Positions 1 through 8,610 of a stretch of DNA of 64,000 nt are shown here, one piece after another. A program made the position numbers and the translations under genes. Positions within the stretch are counted from its first letter, which is position 1. The number at the start of each line of letters is the position of its first letter. The notes under the pieces are model-generated. The model did no database searches. It was not told where the DNA came from and saw nothing but the letters and a program-made list of their open reading frames with translations. This DNA comes from Bacteroidota bacterium (GTDB lineage Bacteria; Bacteroidota; Bacteroidia; Chitinophagales; Chitinophagaceae), in NCBI GenBank assembly GCA_018267955.1, contig JAFDXL010000005.1, forward strand, positions 310,001 through 374,000, given 5' to 3'.

Positions 1-124
1 TAGCACACTCACTAGCCTCACCGGCAAACCAGTCGCCACCGGCACTTTTGGCGCAGACATGAAAGTAGCCCTGGTGAATGACGGCCCTGTTACCATTATT
101 ATGGACACAAAGAATAAAGAGTAA
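1..124 (+). CDS. dtd: D-aminoacyl-tRNA deacylase, C-terminal end (partial)
   Basis: Only the last 40 codons are in the window; the reading frame begins at base 2 and ends with TAA at 122-124. The visible protein contains [18 protein letters not shown], which is the conserved C-terminal block of D-Tyr-tRNA(Tyr) deacylases. Members of this family remove D-amino acids mischarged on tRNA in the cytoplasm. The gene is followed after 15 bases by tadA on the same strand, so the two may be cotranscribed. The identification rests on one motif, but this block is characteristic of the family. Confidence 0.85.
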   Translation, partial: STLTSLTGKPVATGTFGADMKVALVNDGPVTIIMDTKNKE

Positions 125-139
125 GTCTATCTTTGACAG

Positions 140-583
140 ATGATGTTTGATGATGCCTATTTTATGCGGGAGGCACTACGGCAGGCGAGGCTTGCCTATG
201 ATGCGGGAGAGATTCCTATTGGCGCCGTGGTGACATGGGATACCAAGATCATTTCGCGGGGGCACAACCAGGTAGAGCAACTGAATGATGCTACTGCGCA
301 CGCAGAGATGATAGCACTGACTGCGGCGTTCAACCAGTTGGGCAGTAAATATTTGCCGGAAGCTACGCTGTATGTTACCATAGAGCCATGCCTGATGTGT
401 TGCGGTGCACTTTACTGGTCTAAGATCGGCCGCATTGTGTACGGAGCTTCTGATGCCAAGAACGGTTATCATCGCATTACGGGCGAAAACTGGCCTTTCC
501 ATCCCAAAACGCAACTGGCGCACGATGTACTGGCCGACGAATGTGCGCAACTGATGAAAGATTTTTTTGCCGCAAGAAGATGA
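140..583 (+). CDS. tadA: tRNA-specific adenosine-34 deaminase
   Basis: A 147-residue cytidine/deoxycytidylate-deaminase fold protein. The zinc site is complete: HAE at residues 54-56 (zinc ligand His and proton-shuttling Glu) and PCLMC at 83-87 (two Cys ligands). Length and the early segment IPIGAVV match TadA, which converts A34 to inosine in the anticodon of tRNA-Arg(ACG); a related guanine/nucleoside deaminase cannot be fully excluded. Two ATGs stand in tandem at 140 and 143. The stop TGA overlaps the ATG of the downstream Rieske gene (ATGA), indicating translational coupling. Confidence 0.88.
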   Translation: MMFDDAYFMREALRQARLAYDAGEIPIGAVVTWDTKIISRGHNQVEQLNDATAHAEMIALTAAFNQLGSKYLPEATLYVTIEPCLMCCGALYWSKIGRIVYGASDAKNGYHRITGENWPFHPKTQLAHDVLADECAQLMKDFFAARR

Positions 584-903
584 TCACATTATACGACTGG
601 CACAAGGTAACAGCTCCATCTTTTGACGAATTGATCGATGGTAGATTGATCGAAGTATTTCTTGGGGAAAAGGCAATAGGACTTTTAAGAAAAGGAGATG
701 CCGTTTATGCCTTTACTGCCAGGTGCCCGCATGCCAGTGGCAGGCTTTGCGATGGCTGGCTGGATATGCAGGGCCGTATTGTTTGTCCCGATCATAAATA
801 TCGTTTCGATCCTGCCAATGGCCGCAATACAAGCGGCGAAGGCTACAAACTAAAAACCTATCCTGTAGAAATAAGAGAAGGGTATATTTACGTAGGATTA
901 TGA
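580..903 (+). CDS. Small Rieske [2Fe-2S] ferredoxin-like protein
   Basis: A 107-residue protein that consists almost only of a Rieske domain. The cluster ligands are visible as C49-P-H51 and C69-P-D-H72, the CxH...CxxH pattern of Rieske centres. No membrane segment or signal peptide is seen, so it is probably a soluble electron carrier or the ferredoxin partner of an oxygenase. The start at 580 is preferred over an upstream in-frame ATG at 541, because it gives the ATGA overlap with tadA and starts directly before the domain. Its stop overlaps the next ATG (900-903). The physiological partner cannot be read from the context. Confidence 0.8.
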   Translation: MITLYDWHKVTAPSFDELIDGRLIEVFLGEKAIGLLRKGDAVYAFTARCPHASGRLCDGWLDMQGRIVCPDHKYRFDPANGRNTSGEGYKLKTYPVEIREGYIYVGL

Positions 904-1823
904 ATCAACAGCCAATCATTCCACCATATTTAAAACAAGGATCTGTTATCGGTATTACCTGCCCATCCAGCTATGTACCGCTGGAGAAAATTCAATACGC
1001 GGCAGGTGTGCTGGAATCAAAAGGATATAAAGTAATACTAGGTGATACCTGTGGTAAGCAACATAATTATTTCGGCGGCACGGACGGGGAGCGCCTCGCA
1101 GATTTGCAAGCCATGCTGGATGATAAGAATATTGATGCTGTTTTGATGGGACGAGGTGGTTATGGTATGAGTCGCATCATCGATCAGCTCGACTTCACCA
1201 GATTTCTGCAAAAACCTAAATGGATTTGCGGCTTTAGCGATATCGTTGTTTTGCTGAGCCATATACAATCGCAGTTTGGCATAGCGGTGTTGCACAGCCC
1301 TATGTGTAATGCTTATAAAGAGGAAACGATCAACAGTGTACACCTGCAAAGTTTCTTTGATGCTATTGCCGGCAATCCACTCAGCTATACCGCACCGCCG
1401 TCATCTTTCAATAGGGCCGGCAGTGCACAAGGAATATTAACCGGGGGCAACCTTGCCATCCTCGCTCATCTTACGGGTTCTATATCAGAAGTTGATACAG
1501 AAGGCAAAATACTTTTCATAGAAGATATTGGTGAGGTATTATATAATATAGACAGGTTGATGCTGAACCTGAAACGCGCAGGCAAGCTCGATCATCTTAA
1601 AGGCTTGATCGTTGGCGGGCTTACTGATATGCAGGATACAGAACGGCCTTTCGGACAAACGGTAGAACAGATCATTGCTGATAAAGTAAAGGAGTATGAT
1701 TACCCTGTCTGCTTCAATTTCCCATGCGGTCACCAGGAGGTTAATTATACTCTGACATTGGGTTTAACGCATCAGTTTCTTGTAGATAGTAAAGGTGCAA
1801 CCCTGACCTTTTCAAATATCTAA
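900..1823 (+). CDS. LD-carboxypeptidase (peptidase S66 family)
   Basis: A 307-residue S66 peptidase. The family catalytic triad can be placed: Ser113 in GFSD, Glu208 in FIEDIGE and His278 in CGHQEVNY. The loop GRGGYG (residues 84-89) precedes the catalytic Ser as in LdcA. These enzymes cleave the L,D bond between meso-DAP and the terminal D-Ala of muropeptides during murein recycling; some relatives act on other peptides such as microcin C7. No signal peptide is seen, which fits a cytoplasmic recycling enzyme. It starts inside the stop of the Rieske gene (ATGA) and ends the dtd-tadA-Rieske-ldcA run. Confidence 0.86.
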   Translation: MNQQPIIPPYLKQGSVIGITCPSSYVPLEKIQYAAGVLESKGYKVILGDTCGKQHNYFGGTDGERLADLQAMLDDKNIDAVLMGRGGYGMSRIIDQLDFTRFLQKPKWICGFSDIVVLLSHIQSQFGIAVLHSPMCNAYKEETINSVHLQSFFDAIAGNPLSYTAPPSSFNRAGSAQGILTGGNLAILAHLTGSISEVDTEGKILFIEDIGEVLYNIDRLMLNLKRAGKLDHLKGLIVGGLTDMQDTERPFGQTVEQIIADKVKEYDYPVCFNFPCGHQEVNYTLTLGLTHQFLVDSKGATLTFSNI

Positions 1824-2067
1824 AATCTATAATTTTCGGTTACTAAAACCGCCATCATTATAAAATATTAATTTATATAATTTATTTTTTTATGAACATT
1901 TTATCAATAAATTATAGATATATTCATATATGTATATTTATTTAGATGAATTGAAAAACCTGTAAATCAATGGGTAACACTAATTATCTAATGTGTACAA
2001 AAATTAATATTTTAAAATTTAACACATGATAGCGGGAATTCTATTTTTTTCCTACCGTCCAAGATGC
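1824..2067. other. AT-rich intergenic region upstream of radA
   Basis: Together with the leader at 2068-2163 this is a 340-base gap without a gene. The first 240 bases are strongly AT-rich with homopolymer runs. I see no ORF, tRNA or clear repeat in it. It probably holds the end of the ldcA transcript, for which no clear terminator hairpin was found, and the upstream part of the radA-leader promoter. Confidence 0.5.
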
Positions 2068-2075
2068 TACATTTG
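2068..2075 (+). promoter_or_regulatory. Bacteroidota -7 promoter element (TACATTTG)
   Basis: Exact match to the TAnnTTTG consensus. It would start a transcript near 2079, which reads first through the terminator-like hairpin at 2109-2144 and then into radA. No clear -33 TTG was found at the expected spacing. Confidence 0.55.
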
Positions 2076-2078
2076 TAT

Positions 2079-2144
2079 CAAGTTGTGAATTTAATGGGTT
2101 AGTAAGTAAGAGCCGCGGATTCTTCCGATGGCTCTTTTTCTTTT
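2079..2144 (+). ncRNA. Candidate short RNA or attenuated leader ahead of radA
   Basis: A likely transcript of about 65 nt runs from the promoter at 2068-2075 to a strong intrinsic terminator. The terminator has stem AGAGCC/GGCTCT (2109-2114 with 2130-2135) stacked on CGGA/TCCG with a TTCT loop, followed by TTTTTCTTTT. The segment before the hairpin (2094-2108) is perfectly complementary to 15 nt of another candidate at 19982-19996. Either it is a stand-alone sRNA, or it is a leader whose terminator controls radA-comF. I do not recognise it as a known RNA family. The start is inferred. Confidence 0.45.
2109..2144 (+). terminator. Intrinsic terminator hairpin in the radA leader
   Basis: A two-part stem (6 bp plus 4 bp, with a small internal bulge) is followed by a T-rich tract, only 20 bases before the radA start codon. 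Its place between promoter and gene suggests attenuation or the end of a small RNA. Confidence 0.65.
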
Positions 2145-2163
2145 AAGTTATCTTTAGTTTCTC

Positions 2164-3534
2164 ATGGCAAAAATCAAGTCAGCCTTTTTCTGTCAGCAAT
2201 GTGGTTATGAATCTCCAAAGTGGACCGGCAAATGCCCTTCTTGTGGTGCATGGAATTCTTTTGTAGAAGAAGTGATACAACGCGACGATAAGAAAAATGT
2301 AACTGCGGGTTGGGAAGACGAAACCAAAGATCAATCCAAAGCACATAAACTGGAAGAACTGGTTATCACCAAAGAGATAAGACTCTCCACTCCTGATTCA
2401 GAACTCAATCGTGTATTGGGTGGCGGTATGGTACCTGGCTCTGTGATATTAATAGCAGGCGAACCAGGTATTGGTAAATCAACCTTATTTCTTCAATGCG
2501 CTTTGCAATGGAAGAACATCACAACATTATATATTTCCGGTGAAGAAAGTGCGCAACAGGTAAAGCTACGTGCCGATCGTGTAGGTACGAGCAACCCCAA
2601 CCTGTATTTGCTTACTGCAACTAATACTAATACCCTCTTCCAGGAAGTAAAAAAAGTAAAACCACAACTACTGATCATAGATTCCATACAAACGCTGGAA
2701 TCCCCTTATGTTGAAAGCCCGGCAGGTAGCGTATCGCAGGTGCGTGAGTGTGCAGCAGAATTGCAACGGTTTGCCAAAGCAACCAATATACCGGTATGTA
2801 TCATTGGCCATATTACCAAAGATGGCTCTATAGCCGGCCCTAAGATACTGGAGCACATGGTAGATACCGTATTGCAGTTTGAAGGGGACCGCCATTATGC
2901 TTATCGCATACTACGCACTATAAAAAATCGTTTCGGTAGCACATCAGAACTGGGCATCTACGAAATGGTCACCAATGGTATGCGCCCGGTGAGCAATCCT
3001 TCCGAGATATTATTATCTCAACACGATGAACCACTCAGCGGCATTGCTATAGCCAGTACCATGGAAGGTGCACGTCCATTGATGATAGAAGTACAGGCGC
3101 TGGTAACACAGGCTGTATATGGCACACCACAGCGTACAGTGAGCGGGCTCGACCTCCGCAGGCTACAATTGCTTTTAGCAGTGTTAGAGAAACGTGGCGG
3201 TTTTCATTTCGGCACCCGCGATGTATTCGTGAACATAGCAGGTGGATTGAAAATAGAAGACCCGAGCATTGAGCTGGCAGTAGTATGCGCCTTGCTATCA
3301 TCCTACGAAGACAAAGCATTACCTAATAATATCTGCCTTGTAGGAGAAATAGGTCTTTCTGGTGAGATACGTGCCGTCAACCGCATAGACCAGCGCATTG
3401 CAGAGGCAGATAAATTGGGTATGGATGTAATACTGATCCCTAAAGCCAATGCTAAGGGGCTGGATACAAAGAGTTATAAGATCGAGATCAAGACGGTGAA
3501 TAAAGTAGAGGATGTTTACAGGATGTTTTTCTAA
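2164..3534 (+). CDS. radA: DNA repair protein RadA (Sms)
   Basis: A 456-residue full-length RadA. Domains in order: an N-terminal C4 zinc finger (C10, C13, C24, C27), a RecA-like ATPase with Walker A GEPGIGKST (99-107) and Walker B LLIIDS (169-174), the RadA-specific KNRFG motif (254-258), and a C-terminal Lon-protease-like domain. RadA is a DnaB-type helicase that promotes branch migration during homologous recombination. The stop TAA is immediately followed by the ATG of comF, so the two are translationally linked. A leader with a terminator hairpin lies directly upstream. Confidence 0.95.
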   Translation: MAKIKSAFFCQQCGYESPKWTGKCPSCGAWNSFVEEVIQRDDKKNVTAGWEDETKDQSKAHKLEELVITKEIRLSTPDSELNRVLGGGMVPGSVILIAGEPGIGKSTLFLQCALQWKNITTLYISGEESAQQVKLRADRVGTSNPNLYLLTATNTNTLFQEVKKVKPQLLIIDSIQTLESPYVESPAGSVSQVRECAAELQRFAKATNIPVCIIGHITKDGSIAGPKILEHMVDTVLQFEGDRHYAYRILRTIKNRFGSTSELGIYEMVTNGMRPVSNPSEILLSQHDEPLSGIAIASTMEGARPLMIEVQALVTQAVYGTPQRTVSGLDLRRLQLLLAVLEKRGGFHFGTRDVFVNIAGGLKIEDPSIELAVVCALLSSYEDKALPNNICLVGEIGLSGEIRAVNRIDQRIAEADKLGMDVILIPKANAKGLDTKSYKIEIKTVNKVEDVYRMFF

Positions 3535-4245
3535 ATGAGTTTCTCCGACAACATAAAAGATATGGCCCAGGGCCTCAGCCACCTGCTCTACCCGCGCCTG
3601 TGCGAGGGTTGCGGCAAGCCTTTACTGGCGGAGGAAGAAATACTATGCCTCAATTGCAATATCTATAACCTGCCCCGCACTGCTTACCATCATATACCGG
3701 ACAATGAAACGGCCATGCGTTTTGCAGGCCGGGTACCAATAGTCAAGGCTACCTCATTTGCATACTTTACCGATGGCGGTTTGCTGCAACATCTGTTACA
3801 CGAGCTTAAATACAATAACCGTAAAGACATTGGTGTGTTTCTGGGCAAATTATTTGCCTACGATCTTGCCCAGATCAACTGGCAACAGGGTATTGATATC
3901 ATCATACCTGTGCCGCTGCATCCTCAAAAAGAAGCAGCAAGGGGGTATAACCAATCTGCTTTATTAGCGGACGGTATGTCCTTTGTATGGAATATCCCTG
4001 TGGCGGGTGATTTGCTTTACAGAACGCGCAATACAGATAGCCAAACCCAAAAAACCCGGGCAGAGCGTATAGAAAATATGGATGGAGCGTTCGCGGTTAA
4101 AAATGAAAACGCCCTGGTAAATAAACACGTACTGCTGGTAGACGATGTGCTCACTACCGGTGCAACGCTGGAATCCTGTGCCATGGCTATTTTAAAGGTG
4201 CCGGGTACCCATGTTAGCATCGCCACAATAGGAGTTGCCAATTAA
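3535..4245 (+). CDS. comF: ComF family phosphoribosyltransferase-like protein
   Basis: A 236-residue ComF homologue. The N-terminus carries a four-cysteine zinc-binding site (C23, C26, C38, C41). The C-terminal type I phosphoribosyltransferase fold includes the PRPP loop VLLVDDVLTTGATL (199-212). In naturally competent bacteria ComF proteins help take up or process single-stranded DNA; their biochemical role is not settled. It directly abuts radA without a spacer, a recombination-related pairing. Confidence 0.88.
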   Translation: MSFSDNIKDMAQGLSHLLYPRLCEGCGKPLLAEEEILCLNCNIYNLPRTAYHHIPDNETAMRFAGRVPIVKATSFAYFTDGGLLQHLLHELKYNNRKDIGVFLGKLFAYDLAQINWQQGIDIIIPVPLHPQKEAARGYNQSALLADGMSFVWNIPVAGDLLYRTRNTDSQTQKTRAERIENMDGAFAVKNENALVNKHVLLVDDVLTTGATLESCAMAILKVPGTHVSIATIGVAN

Positions 4246-4340
4246 TTAATGCATCCCATTGCATTTATGCCCTTTTTAGGCTATCTTAATGCCAAATTTT
4301 GTAATATCAACATATTACATTTTACAGCAAAACATATAGT

Positions 4341-5579
4341 ATGAAGAAACCACTATTATTGATCGGTTCCGTGCTGTTGTCATCTTCGATAGCATTCGGT
4401 GCCGCTTTTCAACTAAACCTGCAAGGTATCAGGCAATTGGCAATGGGGGGCACCGGTGCTGCTGTACCGTGGGATGCTTCCACCATATTTTACAACCCTG
4501 CAGGCCTTAGTGATCTGGGGCATGTGCAGGCTTATGCAAGCATACAGGCACTTACACCCCGCACCCGCTGGATAGCTACGCCAACAGGCGCGCCCGGCGA
4601 TATGGCAGATGCAAACAACCGTACTTATACTCCGTTCAATGTTTACGTTGGCGGGCCAATAGCAGATAAGAGCCGCATTGGCCTCGGTGTTGCTGTATAT
4701 ACACCTTTCGGCACGGGCATCAAATGGGATGATAACTGGGCAGGGCGTTATTCTATCCAGGAAATACAATTACAAAGCATCTTCATACAACCTACCATTA
4801 GTTACAAGGTGAATGACATCATCTCTGTAGGTGGTGGTTTTGTTTTTGCAACAGGTAATATCGACTTGCGTAAAGCAGTACCGCTGCAAAGCCAGTCGGT
4901 TGCAGATGGCGCAGCTGAGCTTAAGGGCAATGCAAACGGTGTTGGCTATAACATAGGCTTGCATTTGAATGCAACAGACTGGCTGCAATTCGGTATCACT
5001 TACCGCTCCGGTGTTAACATGAAAGTTAATCGCGGATATGCGACATTTACCGTACCATCTTCGCTGTCTTCACAGTTCCCTTACACAGCTTTCAAATCAA
5101 ACGTAAACCTGCCACGTGTAGTAACAGTTGGCTGGGGCTTCAAACCAACCCGCAACCTTACCATCCAGGCCGATGGTAATTTTGTAGGATGGAGCTCTTA
5201 CGATAGCCTCCGTTTCGATTATGAAACAAATACTGCTTCGCTGCAGGATGTACATACACCACGCCGCTACAAAAACACCTTTGCTATTCGCCTGGGTGCT
5301 CACTACAAGATCAACGACCGTTTTGCTGTAATGGTGGGTGGCGCTTATGATCCTTCTCCGGTAAAAGATGGTTACCTGTCTCCTGAACTTCCTGATGCAA
5401 ACCACTACACCGCTACCGGTGGTATCACCTTCAAACCAATGAGAAGGATGACTATCATGGGCGTGTTTGAATATGTATTTACAGACAAACGTACCGGTGT
5501 TGTACTGGCAGACAATTTCGGTGGTCAGTATCAAACCAAGATCATCAATCCGGGTATTGGCGTTTCTTTCGATTTTTAA
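4341..5579 (+). CDS. OmpP1/FadL/TodX-family outer membrane transporter
   Basis: A 412-residue protein with a signal peptide (cleavage probably after residues about 20-21, AFGA-A). The mature N-terminus has the FadL-type block GIRQLAMGGTGAAVP and FYNPAGLSDL, followed by alternating beta strands and a C-terminal phenylalanine (FDF), as in outer membrane barrels. The family transports long-chain fatty acids or other hydrophobic compounds. The SGNH lipoprotein gene begins 28 bases downstream, and the pair probably forms an operon in which a surface or periplasmic esterase works with a hydrophobic-compound channel (inference). Confidence 0.87.
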   Translation: MKKPLLLIGSVLLSSSIAFGAAFQLNLQGIRQLAMGGTGAAVPWDASTIFYNPAGLSDLGHVQAYASIQALTPRTRWIATPTGAPGDMADANNRTYTPFNVYVGGPIADKSRIGLGVAVYTPFGTGIKWDDNWAGRYSIQEIQLQSIFIQPTISYKVNDIISVGGGFVFATGNIDLRKAVPLQSQSVADGAAELKGNANGVGYNIGLHLNATDWLQFGITYRSGVNMKVNRGYATFTVPSSLSSQFPYTAFKSNVNLPRVVTVGWGFKPTRNLTIQADGNFVGWSSYDSLRFDYETNTASLQDVHTPRRYKNTFAIRLGAHYKINDRFAVMVGGAYDPSPVKDGYLSPELPDANHYTATGGITFKPMRRMTIMGVFEYVFTDKRTGVVLADNFGGQYQTKIINPGIGVSFDF

Positions 5580-5607
5580 AAGATCAAGCTAAAAAACTAC
5601 AAGAAAA

Positions 5608-6915
5608 ATGAAGAAGATATATATCATAGGTTTGATGGCCTGCACAATGGCGGCATGTAAAACCAATATAGAACCATCCAAACCGGATAAAGGTTCTGCA
5701 GATTTCACACGCTATGTAGCAGTCGGCAATTCACTCACTGCAGGTTTTGCAGATGGCAGCTTATATAAATCAGGACAGCAAAACTCCTATCCCAGTATTC
5801 TGGCCGGCCAGTTCAAACTGGTAGGCGGCGGCAACTTCAAGCAGCCTTTGCTTCCGGGCGATTTTGGTTATCCCGGCGCTAAACTTACGTTGCAGATGGT
5901 ACAGGGCGCATGCGATGCCACACCATCATTGGCACCTGCCTATTTTAAGGGTGCGTTAGATACGGCCGGCAGCACTATGAGCATAGCCCAGGACGGCCCG
6001 TATAATAATATGGGTGTTCCGGGTATCCGCTGTATCGATTTCCTGTTCCGCGGATATGGCATGTTAAACCCTTATGCGCGCAGGTTTTATGTAGATCCTG
6101 CGGGTTCCCGCCCTGCTGATGAGGCCGGTGTTCTGCATCCTACTTTCTTTACAATGTGGATCGGTGCAAACGATGTACTTGGTTATGCAACAGCCGGCGG
6201 TAATGGTTCTTCTGACCCAACCGCAAAAATATCAGACCCTAATTTGTTTGCTGTAGCTTATGATACTACATTATCTATCATGAGGCGCAATGGCGCGCAA
6301 GGGGTGCTCATAAACATTCCTGATGTTACCGCTATACCATTCTTTACCACTATACCTGCCAACGGCCTTACGCTTACGCAAGACGATGCCTACAGGTTGA
6401 ATGATGCTTACAACAATGTTCCGGGTATCCGCTTCCAGGCTGGTGCTAACTATTTCCTGATTGCCGATGCAAGCGCACCTGCTAAGTTCAGGCAAATTCA
6501 GCCGGGCGAATATATCTTATTGAGCCTGCCTATGGATTCAGTAAAATGTGCTGGCTGGGGTACTAAAAAACCGATCCCTGCAAACTATGTACTGACTGCA
6601 GACGAAGTAGCCAACATTCAAACTGCAACATCAACTTTTAACCAGATCATCAGCAGGCTTGCCCAAAGGGAAAACCTGGCAGTGGTGGATATGAACTCTT
6701 ATTTACGAACATTGCAGTCAGGAATATTATTTAATGGTGTTGCTTTCAATACAACCTTTGTATCTGGCGGCGCATTTTCATTAGACGGTATACACCTCAC
6801 ACCACGTGGTTATGCCCTGGTGGCCAATCAGATCATCAATACCATCAATAACAGGTATAACGCTACCATACCTCAGGTTGATGTAAACAAATACAATGGT
6901 GTACTGTTCCCATAA
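5608..6915 (+). CDS. SGNH/GDSL-family hydrolase lipoprotein
   Basis: A 435-residue lipoprotein with lipobox MAAC (Cys17). Block I reads GNSLTAG (residues 40-46; catalytic Ser42, with GNSL for the usual GDSL). The C-terminal block DGIHLTPRGY (393-402) supplies the Asp and His of the triad, and GANDVLG in the middle provides the block III Asn. Such proteins are esterases or lipases. It stands just after the FadL-type porin, so hydrolysis of a lipid whose product passes the porin is plausible. It ends shortly before a bidirectional terminator. Confidence 0.85.
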   Translation: MKKIYIIGLMACTMAACKTNIEPSKPDKGSADFTRYVAVGNSLTAGFADGSLYKSGQQNSYPSILAGQFKLVGGGNFKQPLLPGDFGYPGAKLTLQMVQGACDATPSLAPAYFKGALDTAGSTMSIAQDGPYNNMGVPGIRCIDFLFRGYGMLNPYARRFYVDPAGSRPADEAGVLHPTFFTMWIGANDVLGYATAGGNGSSDPTAKISDPNLFAVAYDTTLSIMRRNGAQGVLINIPDVTAIPFFTTIPANGLTLTQDDAYRLNDAYNNVPGIRFQAGANYFLIADASAPAKFRQIQPGEYILLSLPMDSVKCAGWGTKKPIPANYVLTADEVANIQTATSTFNQIISRLAQRENLAVVDMNSYLRTLQSGILFNGVAFNTTFVSGGAFSLDGIHLTPRGYALVANQIINTINNRYNATIPQVDVNKYNGVLFP

Positions 6916-6933
6916 CAGGCACATACATTTCAT

Positions 6934-6967
6934 AAAAAAATGCCCCGCATTGCGGGGCATTTTTTTA
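6934..6967. terminator. Bidirectional intrinsic terminator
   Basis: A perfect 10-bp palindromic stem (ATGCCCCGCA with TGCGGGGCAT, 6940-6960) lies between an A-run and a T-run. It separates the convergent SGNH and LRR genes and can serve both strands. Confidence 0.9.
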
Positions 6968-6972
6968 TGCCT

Positions 6973-7824
6973 TTATTCTGCTTTCGACGGACGGTATATA
7001 TTAGGATCGAAGGAGGTTACCACAGTGATGCGCTGCCGGTAACGGTATAGCGGATTTTGGTAGAATACAATGATGCGTTCATCCACATATACTTCTTCCA
7101 GTTTCGCAATATCAGCCAGCGATGCGGGCATACGCAGTGCGCCACATCTTACTACATCCAGTTCCTGCAGCTTTTTGCATTTCCCCAGCGATTCCGGGAT
7201 AGTAACCAGTCGATTCTGCTGCAGATAAAAAAAATGCAGCTCGCTTAAGTCGCCTATATTTTCAGGCAAGGCTTCTATGTAGTTATTGCCTATATCCAGC
7301 AGCTGCAAAGATTTTAATTGCGTTATTTCCGGCGGCAATTTTTCAAGCCTGTTAGATCCTACACGCAAACTCACCAGTTTTTTAAGTTGGCCTATACTAG
7401 CGGGCAGGCTTACAATATCATTACCATTCAGGTACAGCACCGTGAGTGAAGGCAGATAACCAATAGAATCGGGCAATGTGGTAAGATCGTTATAGCTTAC
7501 AGACAAATGTTCCAGTCTTTCCAGCTGATATATGCCATCCGGCAACGCTTTTATTTTATTGCGAAAAAGAACAAGCTTCTTTAGTTTATGGCATTTCAAA
7601 ATGCTGGGTGGCAGGTATGCTATCCTGTTGTTACTAAAATTGATTTCTTCCAGGTTAGGAAACTGGTCCAGCACATCGGGTATGGTGTCCATAGCACGAT
7701 AGGTCATGTGCAACACCCGCACAAACTCTTTATCTGCCAGTGCATCATCCCAATTCCTGTATACGCCGTCGGCCCTACCTATTATGGGAACAAGAAAAAG
7801 CAAAATGCATAACAGATTTTTCAT
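6973..7824 (-). CDS. Secreted leucine-rich repeat protein
   Basis: A 283-residue protein with a signal peptide (residues 1-18, ending near GRA). After a short N-terminal part it has about eight or nine LRRs of 23 residues with the pattern LxxLxLxxNxIxxLPxxI, the plain bacterial type. LRRs mediate protein-protein binding; no enzymatic domain is present. The last 40 residues leave the repeat pattern and are rich in Tyr/Arg. The gene follows the minus-strand gene at 7845 after 20 bases, so both are probably in one operon. Ligand and function are unknown. Confidence 0.8.
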   Translation of the reverse strand: MKNLLCILLFLVPIIGRADGVYRNWDDALADKEFVRVLHMTYRAMDTIPDVLDQFPNLEEINFSNNRIAYLPPSILKCHKLKKLVLFRNKIKALPDGIYQLERLEHLSVSYNDLTTLPDSIGYLPSLTVLYLNGNDIVSLPASIGQLKKLVSLRVGSNRLEKLPPEITQLKSLQLLDIGNNYIEALPENIGDLSELHFFYLQQNRLVTIPESLGKCKKLQELDVVRCGALRMPASLADIAKLEEVYVDERIIVFYQNPLYRYRQRITVVTSFDPNIYRPSKAE

Positions 7825-7844
7825 GGTTCGTGGTTTTAAAACAT

Positions 7845-8516
7845 CTATTCACCCTTTAGCTGTTCGTATTCTTTGCTGCTGATAACTTTGGCATGTGCCG
7901 GTATTGTAAAACTGGCGTTCTCCACAGGTCGTGCCTCTATCGACTGAAGGCTAAAATGTATGGTAAGCCCATCATCATTGGCATTGGTAAACTTCACAGG
8001 CAGTTCCCTCATATTTGGGAAGCGTTCAAAAATAGTCGTTGCCAATGTCCAGTCTTTCGTAAAGAAAATATCAACGCTGCTTTTATCACTATAAATTATT
8101 GTGCCTTCCTCAGCTTTCACGGAGGCTATATTCTGCGTCGCATTGTTCTTTGTTTTTAAAACAAATCCTTCATATTTTTTCCCCCGCTGCATCAGCTTAT
8201 CCATATCCATTTCTATAGCTACGTCCTTATCTGCAATATGTTTTAATGAAAAGGCTGTTTTCGCATCATAGTTAATTACCAGCGTCGTCTGGAAGCCGTT
8301 TTCCAGCTTCAATTCCTTTTTTACTTTATTGCCTTTTAGCGTTATGGTATAAGTACCTGAATATTGCACTAACCCTTCCTGGTTTGCAGGTGGATCCATC
8401 ACAATTTTATAAGTGATAAAGCCCTCCGTAAATAGCTTTTGCGCAGTTACTTTTGTGTTGTTTACACAAGCAAATAAGGAGAATAAAAAAACAGCTAAAA
8501 TCCTAAACCGGGCCAT
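7845..8516 (-). CDS. Secreted protein of unknown function (DUF4412-like)
   Basis: A 223-residue protein with an N-terminal signal sequence (to about VTAQ, residue 26). It contains the theme EGFITYKI near the mature start, followed by beta-strand-rich sequence including FFTKDWTLAT and a C-terminal EARPVENASFTIPAHAKV. This arrangement is like Bacteroidota DUF4412-type exported proteins, but the assignment is by general resemblance only. It is the first gene of a likely two-gene operon with the LRR protein. Function unknown. Confidence 0.6.
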   Translation of the reverse strand: MARFRILAVFLFSLFACVNNTKVTAQKLFTEGFITYKIVMDPPANQEGLVQYSGTYTITLKGNKVKKELKLENGFQTTLVINYDAKTAFSLKHIADKDVAIEMDMDKLMQRGKKYEGFVLKTKNNATQNIASVKAEEGTIIYSDKSSVDIFFTKDWTLATTIFERFPNMRELPVKFTNANDDGLTIHFSLQSIEARPVENASFTIPAHAKVISSKEYEQLKGE

Positions 8517-8610
8517 GCTTACTAATATACGTTTTTAAAGTCTTTAACGTACTGTATAGCAATATACATGCCTGTTTACAGGCAGTCTATGACAAACAAA
8601 TGACAATCAA

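Noticed and set aside
8571-8586. TGCCTG/CAGGCA hairpin between the genes at 7845 and 8611
   Set aside because: Short stem without a T-run on either strand; not a convincing terminator.
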